Assembly (NCBI RefSeq): GCF_003651185.1
Contig: NZ_RCDC01000004.1
Coordinates: 916,659 to 980,658, forward strand
Direction of reading: 5' to 3'
Source of the DNA: Stenotrophomonas rhizophila
Lineage (GTDB): Bacteria > Pseudomonadota > Gammaproteobacteria > Xanthomonadales > Xanthomonadaceae
Length of the DNA: 64,000 nt
Shown: piece after piece, positions 1 to 8,334 of the stretch
Position numbering within the stretch: position 1 is the first letter of the stretch
How the letters are laid out: each line of letters opens with the position of its first letter
Notes under the pieces: generated by a model
The model's database searches: none
Told to the model about the DNA's origin: nothing
What the model saw: the letters and a program-made list of their open reading frames with translations, nothing else
Made by a program: the position numbers and the translations under genes

Positions 1-39
1 ACAGCTGTACGCCAAGTCGAAAGCCCTGGCAGCGGCCCG

Positions 40-133
40 GTAGTGCCGGCCGCTGGCCGGCAACCACGCAATCATGGTTCTCACGCGACGGGATCGCGTA
101 GATCCTGGCGAGCCGGCCAGCGGCCGGCACTAC
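40..133. repeat. Dimeric GTAG-type REP (inverted pair)
   Basis: A perfect 22-nt inverted repeat has its left arm at 40-61, starting GTAGTGCCGGCC, and its right arm at 112-133, ending in CTAC. The arms are 50 nt apart, and each arm can also fold by itself (GCCGGCC/GGCCGGC). GTAG-headed palindromes are the SMAG/REP elements described in Stenotrophomonas maltophilia, and head-to-head dimers are a common arrangement. The pair lies upstream of the TonB-dependent receptor. The rest of 1-276 shows no gene. Confidence 0.8.
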
Positions 134-276
134 GGACATCCCGCCGTCGGCGTTCGTCACCCATACGCCCCACAAGGGTGACGAACTCGCAACATCCTGT
201 TAACTTGCGCGCCCCACATGAAGTTGACAGGGTGCCACGGCGACGTGGGCGCTGTCCGCACTGATACCGCGCACGA

Positions 277-2409
277 ATGACTGCCCTCCCGAATCGCTCC
301 ATCGCCCCTGCCCCATCCCTGCTCGCCGCTGCCTTGCTGGCCAGCCTTGCCGCCACCGACATCGCCCATGCCGCGCCCGCCGGTCAGGCGGTCACCCTGG
401 ATGCGGTGAACGTCACCGCCGCCGACGCCACCGAGGCGGCGCGCCGCGCGCTCGACCGGGTCCCCGGTGCAGGCAACGTGGTGGATCTGGCGCAGGTCGG
501 CCAGGGCCGCATCGCCGGCACGGCCGATGTACTCGCCTACCAGCCCGGCATCAGCGCGCAGAGCGCCGGCAATGAAGGCGTCAAGGTCTCCATCCGCGGC
601 TCGGGCCTCAACCGCGCGCCGGGTGCGCATGCCTCCGGCCTGTCGGTCTCGCTGGATGGTCTGCCGCTGACCGGCCCGGGTGGCACGCCTTACGAGCTGC
701 TGGAGCCGCTGTGGCTGAGCCGCGTCGAGGTCCTGCGCGGCGCCAACGGGTTCGAGCGCGGCGCGCTGGCCTTGGGCGGTGCGGTCAACTACATCACCCG
801 CAGTGGCCGCGATACGCCCGGGCTGGAGCTGCACTACGAAGCTGGCGCACGCGGCTACCAGAAGCGCGGGATCAGCCTGGGTGGCGTGCGGGACGCGGTC
901 GATTACTTCATCGCCTACACCGACAGCGAGTACGACGGCTATCAGCAGCACGCTGCCGGCAAGGGCAAGGGTGCGGTGGCCAACCTAGGCTGGCAGCTCA
1001 CGCCGGATCTGGAGACGCGCTTCTTCCTGCGCTACCGCGAGACCGATCACGAAACCCCGGGGCGCCTGACCCGCGCGCAGATCCGCAACGATCCCCGCGC
1101 CGCCAACCCGGCCAACGTGGCCATCGATGCGCGCCGCCCGCAGCCGGGCAGCACCTGGGTGGGCAACACCACTACCTACACGATCGATGAAGATTCGTCG
1201 CTGCAGGCCGGCCTCGTCTATCACAAGTACCCGATGGACTTGAACGAGAGCCTGTACCGCCAGCAGCTGGAGTACGCCAACCTCAACGGCACGCTGGACT
1301 ACCGCCGCCGGCACGCGCTGTTCGGGCATGACAGCGTGACCACGATCGGCCTGCGCGTCACCCACGATCTGGATGCCAACGTGCGCGAGACCCTGCGCTT
1401 TGCCAGCAACGGCTACGCCGCCGGCACGCACACCCGCGACGTTGAGCATTACGGCACCGACAGCGTGCTGCACATCGGCAATGATCTGGCGCTGAGCGAC
1501 ACGCTGCGCCTGCAGACCGGCATGGCGTTGATCCACACCCGGCGCGATGTGCAGGTCACCTGGCCGGCGACGGCGGAGAAACTGTCCGAGCGCCAGTGGG
1601 ATTACGCGCCGCGGCTGGGTTTCACTTGGCAGCAGACGCCGCAGACGCAGTGGTTCGGCAACCTGAGCCGCTCGGTGGAACCTGCGCATCCGTGGTCGAT
1701 GATCTGGGGCTCGAACAAGTATTTCGCCGCCGGCAACGGTGCCTCCACGGGCCGCCAGCGCGCGCCGGTGAACCTGGACAACCAGACCGCGACCACGCTG
1801 GAACTCGGCGCACGCGGCGACAGCGCACTCGGCCGCTGGGAGCTGACCAGCTATTACGCTTGCCTCAACCACGAACTGCTCACCGTGGAAGTGCAGCCGG
1901 TGCCGAACCTGTTCATCGCCGAATCCAACGCCAGCCCGACCGTGCACCGCGGCATCGAAGCTGGTCTGGACAGTGCGCTGTGGCAAGGCGTCGGCGGGCG
2001 GCTGTCGTTGCGCCAGGCTTACACCTTCAGCGACTTCCGCTACCGCGATGATGCGCGCTTCGGCAGCAATCGCCTGCCCGGCCTGCCGCGCCACTACTAC
2101 CAGGCCGAACTGCGCTACGACCACCCGGCCGGCTTCTACGCCGGGCTGAACACCGAGTACGCGTCGAAAATGTTCGTCGACTATGCCAACAGCATGGCCG
2201 CTGATAGTCACGTCATCTTCGGCACCCGCATCGGTTACGACGCCCCCGGTGGCCGCTGGCAGGCCTGGGCGGAGCTGCGCAATCTCACCGACCGCCACTA
2301 CGCCGCCACGGTCACGCCGGGCTACGACGACGCGGGCAAGGATGTCGCGCGCTCGACGCCCGGTGATGGGCGTGGTGTGTACGCCGGGGTGCGTTGGCGC
2401 TTCGATTGA
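277..2409 (+). CDS. TonB-dependent outer membrane receptor
   Basis: The 710-residue protein has an N-terminal signal peptide (about residues 1-32, ending AHA), a TonB-box-like segment (TLDAVNV), a plug domain (about 45-165, with an SIRGSG motif and VEVLRGANG) and a long beta-barrel. The last strand ends in RWRFD, close to the aromatic C-terminus expected for BAM insertion. It probably imports a ferric siderophore or similar ligand across the outer membrane using TonB energy. The size fits siderophore receptors without a FecA-type signalling extension. No sigma/anti-sigma pair or permease adjoins it, so the ligand cannot be named. The ATG start gives a complete signal peptide. Confidence 0.88.
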   Translation: MTALPNRSIAPAPSLLAAALLASLAATDIAHAAPAGQAVTLDAVNVTAADATEAARRALDRVPGAGNVVDLAQVGQGRIAGTADVLAYQPGISAQSAGNEGVKVSIRGSGLNRAPGAHASGLSVSLDGLPLTGPGGTPYELLEPLWLSRVEVLRGANGFERGALALGGAVNYITRSGRDTPGLELHYEAGARGYQKRGISLGGVRDAVDYFIAYTDSEYDGYQQHAAGKGKGAVANLGWQLTPDLETRFFLRYRETDHETPGRLTRAQIRNDPRAANPANVAIDARRPQPGSTWVGNTTTYTIDEDSSLQAGLVYHKYPMDLNESLYRQQLEYANLNGTLDYRRRHALFGHDSVTTIGLRVTHDLDANVRETLRFASNGYAAGTHTRDVEHYGTDSVLHIGNDLALSDTLRLQTGMALIHTRRDVQVTWPATAEKLSERQWDYAPRLGFTWQQTPQTQWFGNLSRSVEPAHPWSMIWGSNKYFAAGNGASTGRQRAPVNLDNQTATTLELGARGDSALGRWELTSYYACLNHELLTVEVQPVPNLFIAESNASPTVHRGIEAGLDSALWQGVGGRLSLRQAYTFSDFRYRDDARFGSNRLPGLPRHYYQAELRYDHPAGFYAGLNTEYASKMFVDYANSMAADSHVIFGTRIGYDAPGGRWQAWAELRNLTDRHYAATVTPGYDDAGKDVARSTPGDGRGVYAGVRWRFD

Positions 2410-2420
2410 GCGCTGCGGAC

Positions 2421-2446
2421 GGCGCGGTGCCTCACACCACCGCGCC
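2421..2446. terminator. Hairpin between convergent genes
   Basis: A 9-bp perfect stem (GGCGCGGTG / CACCGCGCC) with an 8-nt loop lies just after the receptor gene and overlaps the last codons of the facing minus-strand gene. No T-tract follows on either side, so a bidirectional terminator role is only inferred. Confidence 0.4.
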
Positions 2447-2815
2447 GATCTGGAACATCGGCATATACAGCCCGAACACAGTCACCAGCGCACCGCCCAG
2501 CATCGCCAGCACGCCCAGCACGGCCGCCAGATGGGGGCGATACAGGCCGCCCGGGCCGCGAAACCACTGCAGCACCACCAGCACCGGCGCGATCCAGGCC
2601 CAGCCATACCCGTGGATCAGCGCGCGCGTGAGCCACGGCAGCGCCACGCCGAAACTGGTGAACACCTCCTGGAACTGCGGCACCACAAAGAACCCGATGG
2701 CGGTCATCACGATCGCGGTCAAGCCACTGCTCAGCACACCCACCGCCAGCAGGCCGTAGCCGCGCGAGGCAGGCGGGAGCGAGGCTCGTACCGCCACCGA
2801 GTAGGGATTGTTCAT
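2432..2815 (-). CDS. Small membrane protein with PilC/GspF-like segment
   Basis: This 127-residue protein has three or four hydrophobic segments. The stretch FFVVPQFQEVFTSFG followed by LPWLTRALI resembles the part of PilC/GspF proteins (type IV pilus and type II secretion inner-membrane platform) around their first membrane helix, usually IPxFxxxFxxFGxxLPxxT. The cytoplasmic GspF domains are absent, so it is not a working platform protein by itself. It starts 2 bp after the stop of the upstream SGNH hydrolase gene, so the two are probably co-transcribed and translationally coupled. The start was placed at the ATG giving MNNPYSV, because longer readings run into the hydrolase gene and give an unnatural N-terminus. 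Function is unknown. Confidence 0.72.
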   Translation of the reverse strand: MNNPYSVAVRASLPPASRGYGLLAVGVLSSGLTAIVMTAIGFFVVPQFQEVFTSFGVALPWLTRALIHGYGWAWIAPVLVVLQWFRGPGGLYRPHLAAVLGVLAMLGGALVTVFGLYMPMFQIGAVV

Positions 2816-2817
2816 CG

Positions 2818-3603
2818 TCAACGCGCCTGCGCCCGCGCGATCGCCGCTTCGGCCAACGGTACCATCCGCGCATAACCTGCCGGCGTGGGATGCACGCCAT
2901 CGGCGGCCAGTTGCGGGTCGAGGCCGCCGTCTTTGTTGGTCATGGCGGTGTGGTAATCCAGATAGACCAGCCCCTGCTGCTCCGCATACGCACGCAATGC
3001 CCGGTTGAGCGCCGTCACCTTGCCCGCAGGCTGCACGCCGGGTTGCCACGGGTAGTCGCTGACCGGCAGGACAGACGCCAGCACGATGCGGATGTTGTGC
3101 GCCTGCGCCAGTTCCACCATCGCGTGCAGATTGTCTTCGATCATCGCCTGCGTGGTCGGCCCGGTGTTGCCCGCGATGTCGTTGGTGCCGGCGAGGATGA
3201 CCACCACCGCCGGCTTCAGGGCGATGACATCCTGCTGGAAGCGCAGCAGCATCTGCGCCGTGGTCTGCCCGGAGATGCCGCGGTTGACGTAGGGCTTGCC
3301 CGGGAAGAAACGCTCACTGCCGGTTGGCCCCCAGCCTTCGGTGATCGAGTCACCGTAGAACACCACGCGCTTGGTCCCCGGCGCGACGGGTGCCAATGCG
3401 GCGTTCTCGCCGCGGTAGCGCTGAAGCTGCGGCCAGTCCAGCAGGCGCTGCTGCATCTCTGTGACCTGCGCGGGCGTCGCCTGGTCGGCAGGCACCCGAT
3501 ACAGCGGATGGGTCGCAGGCGATTCCTGCGCGTGCGCACTCGGATGCAGGGCGCACGCGGCAAGCGTCGCGGCAAACACGGCGGAACGGATCAAGGCGGT
3601 CAA
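2818..3603 (-). CDS. Secreted SGNH/GDSL hydrolase
   Basis: An SGNH-family esterase or lipase-like hydrolase of 261 residues from the chosen start. Block I GDSITEGW carries the nucleophile Ser86, block III has GTND (Asn141), and block V DGVHPT carries Asp235 and His238, so the catalytic set is complete. The frame stays open up to 3699, but that reading overlaps the TetR gene and hides the signal peptide. A TTG at 3603 has GGAG 9 nt upstream and starts directly with a signal sequence (LTALIRSAVFAATLAACA) ending near AHAQ, so I prefer it. The product is probably periplasmic or secreted. The natural ester substrate is not readable from sequence. The PilC-like small gene follows 2 bp downstream. 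Confidence 0.85.
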   Translation of the reverse strand: MTALIRSAVFAATLAACALHPSAHAQESPATHPLYRVPADQATPAQVTEMQQRLLDWPQLQRYRGENAALAPVAPGTKRVVFYGDSITEGWGPTGSERFFPGKPYVNRGISGQTTAQMLLRFQQDVIALKPAVVVILAGTNDIAGNTGPTTQAMIEDNLHAMVELAQAHNIRIVLASVLPVSDYPWQPGVQPAGKVTALNRALRAYAEQQGLVYLDYHTAMTNKDGGLDPQLAADGVHPTPAGYARMVPLAEAAIARAQAR

Positions 3604-3637
3604 AGCGCGGCACTCCGGTTGCGGCAGGCCGACAGTC

Positions 3638-4213
3638 TCAGCGATCGGCGACCAGGGAAACAAGCTGCGCTGCGACGCGATCGAACGGGCCGATGTCACG
3701 CGTGGCCCGGCTCATCGCCACCGCGCCTTCGATGCTGGCGATGATCATGGTGGCAATGCCATTGGCCTGCTCGGGCGAGCGACCACCGCGGCTCAGCGCT
3801 TCGGTCAGCCGGGCTTCCCAGCGCGCGAATACCTCGGCCGCGGCCCGCCGTGCATCGTCGGGGGCATCGTCGATCGGCTCTTCGACCGCCGCCGCGAGCA
3901 CCGGGCAGCCCACGTGGAAATCCGAACGGATCAAGCGCTCGCGCCACGCGGCCAGGAACAGGTGCAGCCCCTCGGGGGCCGCTCCCTGCAGGCAGGTATC
4001 GAGCAGCGCATCCACCTTGGCACCCGCCAATGTCGTGGCTTCGGCCAGCACCTGCTGCTTGCCGCCCGGGAAGTGGTGATACGTAGAACCGAACGGCGCC
4101 TGCGCGCGCCTGGCGACCTCGCGGACGCTGGAGGCATTGAGTCCGTAGGTGGCCAGCATTTCCGCGGCTGCAGCCACAACGCGCTGCGGTGCATCGGAAT
4201 GACGTGCGCTCAT
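3638..4213 (-). CDS. TetR-family transcriptional repressor
   Basis: This 191-residue regulator has an N-terminal TetR helix-turn-helix (about residues 10-55, with SSVREVARRA and a GSTYHHFPGGK recognition segment) and a ligand-binding C-terminal domain of the LmrA/YxaF type. It is transcribed away from the thioesterase gene at 4296. The 82-bp gap between them holds two direct repeats that could be its operators. The likely role is control of itself and the divergent thioesterase, and possibly of the SGNH hydrolase downstream, whose start lies 34 bp beyond the TetR stop. The inducer is unknown. Confidence 0.9.
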   Translation of the reverse strand: MSARHSDAPQRVVAAAAEMLATYGLNASSVREVARRAQAPFGSTYHHFPGGKQQVLAEATTLAGAKVDALLDTCLQGAAPEGLHLFLAAWRERLIRSDFHVGCPVLAAAVEEPIDDAPDDARRAAAEVFARWEARLTEALSRGGRSPEQANGIATMIIASIEGAVAMSRATRDIGPFDRVAAQLVSLVADR

Positions 4214-4232
4214 GGGCCGGACTCCTTGCTAA

Positions 4233-4284
4233 GACGAGTGTCATAGATTAGCGTATTTGAATTATGACGACTGTTATAGATGAG
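4233..4284. promoter_or_regulatory. Candidate tandem TetR operators
   Basis: Two 19-nt direct repeats, GACGAGTGTCATAGATTAG at 4233-4251 and GACGACTGTTATAGATGAG at 4266-4284, match at 16 of 19 positions. Both contain a GAC-N4-GTY core, and they are 33 bp apart start to start, about three helical turns. They fill the gap between the divergent TetR and thioesterase genes. An overlapping inverted repeat (GTCATAGATT / AATTATGAC) lies between them. Confidence 0.55.
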
Positions 4285-4295
4285 CACCCACGCCC

Positions 4296-4835
4296 ATGAA
4301 TCTCTGGTTCCGCCTGCTGTTCCTGCTGCTGTCCTCGCCGTTCCGAGCCAAACTCACCGCCCCGCTGGCCGTGTCGCGACTGAGCTTCCGGGTGCTGCCC
4401 AACGACATCGACAGCAACCTGCACATGACCAACGGCCGCTATTGGACGATCTTCGACCTGGGCCGGCTCGATCTGGTATTCCGCATGGGCCTGGGCCGGG
4501 TGGCATGGCGCTCGAAGTGGGCCCCGATCGTCAGTGGCGGCAGCATCCAGTTCCGGCGCGAGCTCAAGCCGTTCCAGCGCTTCGTGCTGGAGACGCGGCT
4601 GGCCGGCTGGGTCGGCACGCGCATCATCATGGAGCAGCGGGTGCTGATCGGCGACGAGGAAAAGGTCGCCACGCGTGCCCTGCTGATCACCGGCATCTAC
4701 GACCGCCGGCATCGCCGGTTCGTCTCCACCGATCAGATGATGGAGGCCATCGGCGCGCCCATCGTGCCTTCGCCGGAACTGAGCACGGCCGCGCAGGCGT
4801 TGCTTGCGGCGGAAGTGGCGATGAAAGAGGACTGA
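4296..4835 (+). CDS. Hot-dog-fold thioesterase family protein
   Basis: The 179-residue protein matches the 4-hydroxybenzoyl-CoA thioesterase-like (THEM6-type) hot-dog fold. The segment NDIDSNLHMTNGRYW followed by DLGR is the family signature, with an Asp near the catalytic position. A hydrophobic N-terminus (MNLWFRLLFLLLSS) suggests membrane association. It probably hydrolyses acyl-CoA thioesters, with unknown chain preference. It is divergent from a TetR regulator, which is its probable repressor. The ATG at 4296 was chosen; a longer reading from 4280 in another frame is not a gene. Confidence 0.82.
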   Translation: MNLWFRLLFLLLSSPFRAKLTAPLAVSRLSFRVLPNDIDSNLHMTNGRYWTIFDLGRLDLVFRMGLGRVAWRSKWAPIVSGGSIQFRRELKPFQRFVLETRLAGWVGTRIIMEQRVLIGDEEKVATRALLITGIYDRRHRRFVSTDQMMEAIGAPIVPSPELSTAAQALLAAEVAMKED

Positions 4836-4867
4836 GGCTCGCGCTGGTCGCGCAGTGACAGGAGCGC

Positions 4868-5539
4868 TCAGGCGTCGCGCCAGGGAAGGATCTGCGCCTT
4901 GGTCATCATTGTCTGTTCGATCAGGCGCAGGCACTCCTCCCCCGGGCTGACCAGATACCACTGCGCGCTGTTGCGCAACAGCGGCAGATCGGCGCAGTGG
5001 TCGGTGTAGGCGACGCGCCACGGCGGCGGATAACCGCGCTCGGCCAGCATCGGAATCTTGTTCTCACCCAGGCAATGCCGCTCGCTGACCCACCCTCCCA
5101 GGCAGGGGCGCAGGGTGGAGGCGACCAATGGGACGTCCTGCAGACCCTCGCGTTCGAGCAGCGCCTGCGCCAGCGGCTCCCAACACCCCGTGGCGATGAC
5201 CACCTGGTCGCCCTGCGCGAGATGGTCGCGCAGCCGTTCCACGCCCTGCGTCAGGAACACCGGCTCCGGTCCGCCAAACACCTCGTCGGCATGCGCGACC
5301 GCAAGCGCAGCCAGTGCCTCACCGCTACGTCCGAACGTGGCCATCCAGACCGCGAAGCGGACGGGCAGCCGCCGCGTGTGCGGCAGCGCCCAAAGCGGAA
5401 CCAGCACCGGCAGCGCCAGCACCACACCGGCGATCCGCCACGGCTGGCGTCGCAGCAGCGTTTTGAAGAACCGGCTTGCGGTCTCCCATCCGGTCAGCGT
5501 CAAGTCGAAATCGAACACCACTACGTGAGGTCTGGACAT
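4868..5539 (-). CDS. HAD-superfamily phosphatase (SerB-like)
   Basis: The protein has 223 residues. The motif DFDLTLT near the N-terminus is HAD motif I (DxDxT), ATGCWEPLA fits motif II, and ENKIPML followed by YTDHCADLPLL supplies motifs III and IV. A hydrophobic stretch (about residues 35-55) lies in the cap region, as in membrane-associated PSP-like HAD hydrolases. The start was set at ATG 5539 because GGAG stands 8 nt before it, while an in-frame GTG 9 nt upstream has no spacing for a ribosome site. It follows the small secreted-protein gene after 14 bp. The substrate is unknown; phosphoserine or a lipid phosphate is possible. Confidence 0.83.
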   Translation of the reverse strand: MSRPHVVVFDFDLTLTGWETASRFFKTLLRRQPWRIAGVVLALPVLVPLWALPHTRRLPVRFAVWMATFGRSGEALAALAVAHADEVFGGPEPVFLTQGVERLRDHLAQGDQVVIATGCWEPLAQALLEREGLQDVPLVASTLRPCLGGWVSERHCLGENKIPMLAERGYPPPWRVAYTDHCADLPLLRNSAQWYLVSPGEECLRLIEQTMMTKAQILPWRDA

Positions 5540-5553
5540 CCGTGTCACTCCAT

Positions 5554-5892
5554 TCAGAAGACGCCCTGCACCAGCAGTTTGTCGTCATCGGTCGGTGTGA
5601 GCACCAACCCGTAAGCCTCGTTTCTGCGATGGAAGCCTGCCGAGCAGATCGCGTCCCAGCCCTGCCCGCAATCCACCTCCGGATGCGCGGCAAAGACGGG
5701 CGTGCCCTCGTTGTCGGGCGCGGATGCGAGCCATCCGGCCTTGATGAGCAGCGCCTTGGCCTGCGCGTATGGCATGCCGACGGTGATGCCGATCTGCGTC
5801 CACGCTGCGGGCAGCGACGGTGCATCAGCGGCATGCACGTGGCCGGCAGACAGCAGGAGCACCACGGCCAGGAACATCGATTTCATCGGCAT
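5554..5892 (-). CDS. Small secreted protein of unknown function
   Basis: This 112-residue protein has a clear signal peptide (about 20 residues, ending HVHA) and a mature part with two cysteines (DCGQGWDAICSAG) that could form a disulphide. The segment GITVGMPYAQAKALLIKAGW resembles the repeat seen in small periplasmic proteins that start with a G-M-x-Y/F-xx-A pattern. I do not recognise a named family. It is the first gene of a pair with the HAD phosphatase, 14 bp apart. The exact start among GTG 5895, ATG 5892 and ATG 5886 is uncertain. Confidence 0.7.
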   Translation of the reverse strand: MPMKSMFLAVVLLLSAGHVHAADAPSLPAAWTQIGITVGMPYAQAKALLIKAGWLASAPDNEGTPVFAAHPEVDCGQGWDAICSAGFHRRNEAYGLVLTPTDDDKLLVQGVF

Positions 5893-5934
5893 CACACCAA
5901 CAACATGGCTGCACAGGATAAAGCGCAGAACCCA

Positions 5935-8232
5935 TCAGAACCCATCCAGCGTCCGCAGCAGTGAGCCAAAGGTCAGATAGAACGAAGTGTGCCCACCCTG
6001 CGCGCGGCCGTAGCCGAGGAACACCGGTCCCAGGAACGTATCGGCACCGACGAACAGGCTGCCTGCGGTCTGCATGCCATCCAGGCTGACATCCTCGCGG
6101 CGCTGCCAGAATCCGCCCCACTCCACACTGCCGCCGACATACAACGGGATGGTCAGCAGCGAATCCGCGTGCGCGACGCGGCGGTAGTACACCACTCTCG
6201 CCAGCGCGGTCTGTGGCGCGAAGATGGATTCTTCCGGATAGCCGGACAGATTTCCCAACCCACCCAGGAAACCGTAGGTGGCCAGCAGATCATCGCCACC
6301 GTGTGCGGAGGAGGCGCGCAGGCCCCCCAGCCAGCGGTTGTGACCGTGCGCCCATGCCCCATCCCACTGCACCCGCGTGACCGCCGCCGAATTGTCGGCG
6401 CCCAGTGCATCGAGATAGTGCTGGCGCGTGAGCGACAGGCGCTGGCCGCGACTCGGGAAAGCCGAACTGTCGATCGAATCGTGCCGAAGCTGCCAACCGA
6501 GGCTGCCCATGTCCGCGCGGTAATTGCCCAGCTCGGTCGGGTTGCCGACGTCCAGGCGCAGGCGCTCACGGCCACGCTCGCCGAACAGCGCGATTTCCCA
6601 ATCCGGATGTGGCGAATATGCCCAGCGTAGCCCGCCCAGCCACTGGCTGTAGCGGAACTCGGCGAGTGCGCCGCCGCGCATCAGGGCCAGGTCCAGATCG
6701 GTGGCGCGGTACTTGGCATAGGTGGACAGCGCATGCCGGCCACTGCTGCCGAACGGCCGGTAGTACTCGGCGAAGGCCTCTTCGACTTCGCCCAGCCCCA
6801 CGCGCAGTTTCAGCTCCGCGCCCTGCTCGCTGAGGCCGGTACGGGTCAGCTCGGTGATGAGCTGGTAGTTGCTGCTGCCGTCGAAATCATCGGACAGGCG
6901 CAGCGCGAAATGCAGGAAATCCGGACCCCAACGTTTGTCCTGCGGTGCAAGCACCAGGCCCTGTTGCCCGTCGCGCTCTTCCAGCCGCCACTGCACCTGC
7001 TGGTAGCGGCCTTCGCCGTAGGCCGTGGCCACGTTCTGCTCCACGCGGTCCGGCGCCAGCGGCTGGCCGACCTCCGGCTTCAGGCGCTGCTCGATATAGC
7101 GCGCGGTACGTGTCTTATCGCGCAGCACATCGATGAAGGCCACGATCGGCGCTTCATATGCCGGCGGCCGATGCTGGCGCTGGAAGGCGGCGTAGCGGGT
7201 GTGATCCACCTGGAAGCGACGAACTGCCGCGACCTCGGCCTGCGTGGCCTGCTCACCGACGCCGACCGCCTGTGGTGAGCGGTTGAAATCCTGGCTGCCC
7301 ATATCCCCCAGCGGTGGTGTGATCAGCAGATCCTGGGGGCCGAGCGTGGCCAGCTGCGCCAGTACTTCGCGCTGCATCAGCACGCTGGCCATCTGGTGGC
7401 TGATCGCCAAGGGTGAATCCAGCTGCGCTTCGGTCATCAGCGGCGAGCCGACCCGCGACACGATCAGCCGCTGCGCGCCCAGCCGCCGCGCTTCATCGAT
7501 CGGCACGTTGTCGACCACCCCACCATCGACCAGCAGATGGTCCTCATAGCGCACCGGCGCGAACACGCCCGGCACCGACATGCTCGCGCGGATGGCCAAG
7601 GCCAGATCGCCCTGTGCGAACACCACCTTCTCGCCGCTGACGATATCGGTGGCGATGGCCCGGAACGGAATCGGCAGATGATCGAAGTCGCGCACCTGCC
7701 AGGTCGGCAGCAGCAGGCGGCGCAGCAGCATCTCCAGCTTCTGGCCCTGGATCAGCCCCTGCGGGAACGCGATCTTGCCGTTGCTCAGGCCTACTTCGAC
7801 GCCGCCGAGCAGGCGCAGGTCATCTTCCTTGCGGCGCATGCTGCGCTCATCGCGTGGCGGTTTGTCGCGCAGCACCTCGGTCCAGTCGATCCGGTCCAGC
7901 ACCGCCTCGATCTCGTCGGCCGTGTAGCCGGAGGCATACAAGCCGCCGACCACCGCGCCCATCGAGGTGCCGACGATGCAGTCGATCGGTACGCGCTCGC
8001 GCTCGAGCACCTTGAGCACGCCGATATGGGCCGCGCCGCGGGCACCGCCACCGCCAAGGACCAGGCAGGTGCGGGGGCGGTCGGGATCCCGCGTTGCGGA
8101 ATCAACGGGCGCGGTAGCGGTCTGCGCCACCGCCATGAGCGGGGCGCACGCCAGCGCTGCCAGGACGAACAGCCAGCGGCTGCACCGACGCCGCGTGGCG
8201 GTACCGGTGGGTTGTAATGGAGTCTGCTGCAT
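5935..8232 (-). CDS. Patatin-like phospholipase with outer-membrane barrel (PlpD-like)
   Basis: The protein has 765 residues, with a signal peptide to about residue 36 and then a patatin domain. The oxyanion loop is GGGGARGAAH, the nucleophile elbow is GTSMG (Ser90) and the catalytic Asp is in DGG (Asp236), so the Ser-Asp dyad is intact. Residues about 380-460 fit a POTRA-like linker, and the C-terminal 300 or so residues look like a 16-strand BamA/FhaC-type barrel ending in Phe. This is the layout of type Vd autotransporters such as Pseudomonas PlpD, a lipolytic domain carried across the outer membrane by its own barrel. The ATG at 8232 was chosen because GAGGGAT lies just before it; upstream in-frame starts lack this. 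Confidence 0.88.
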   Translation of the reverse strand: MQQTPLQPTGTATRRRCSRWLFVLAALACAPLMAVAQTATAPVDSATRDPDRPRTCLVLGGGGARGAAHIGVLKVLERERVPIDCIVGTSMGAVVGGLYASGYTADEIEAVLDRIDWTEVLRDKPPRDERSMRRKEDDLRLLGGVEVGLSNGKIAFPQGLIQGQKLEMLLRRLLLPTWQVRDFDHLPIPFRAIATDIVSGEKVVFAQGDLALAIRASMSVPGVFAPVRYEDHLLVDGGVVDNVPIDEARRLGAQRLIVSRVGSPLMTEAQLDSPLAISHQMASVLMQREVLAQLATLGPQDLLITPPLGDMGSQDFNRSPQAVGVGEQATQAEVAAVRRFQVDHTRYAAFQRQHRPPAYEAPIVAFIDVLRDKTRTARYIEQRLKPEVGQPLAPDRVEQNVATAYGEGRYQQVQWRLEERDGQQGLVLAPQDKRWGPDFLHFALRLSDDFDGSSNYQLITELTRTGLSEQGAELKLRVGLGEVEEAFAEYYRPFGSSGRHALSTYAKYRATDLDLALMRGGALAEFRYSQWLGGLRWAYSPHPDWEIALFGERGRERLRLDVGNPTELGNYRADMGSLGWQLRHDSIDSSAFPSRGQRLSLTRQHYLDALGADNSAAVTRVQWDGAWAHGHNRWLGGLRASSAHGGDDLLATYGFLGGLGNLSGYPEESIFAPQTALARVVYYRRVAHADSLLTIPLYVGGSVEWGGFWQRREDVSLDGMQTAGSLFVGADTFLGPVFLGYGRAQGGHTSFYLTFGSLLRTLDGF

Positions 8233-8334
8233 TCGATCCCTCATTCCCCGGTACCCGGCATCCCCTTGAAGCGCACTTTGCCTGCCGGGCCGGGCGAGGT
8301 CCACCCGTCGCGCGTCGGTCCGCTGTCCGCCATC

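Noticed and set aside
223-267. TTGACA at 223-228 as a promoter of the TonB-dependent receptor.
   Set aside because: No -10 lies at the right distance; the nearest TGATAC (262-267) is 33 bp away.
2818-3699. A 293-residue reading of the SGNH hydrolase starting at 3699.
   Set aside because: It overlaps the TetR gene by 62 bp and places the signal peptide inside the protein; TTG 3603 with GGAG upstream is a better start.
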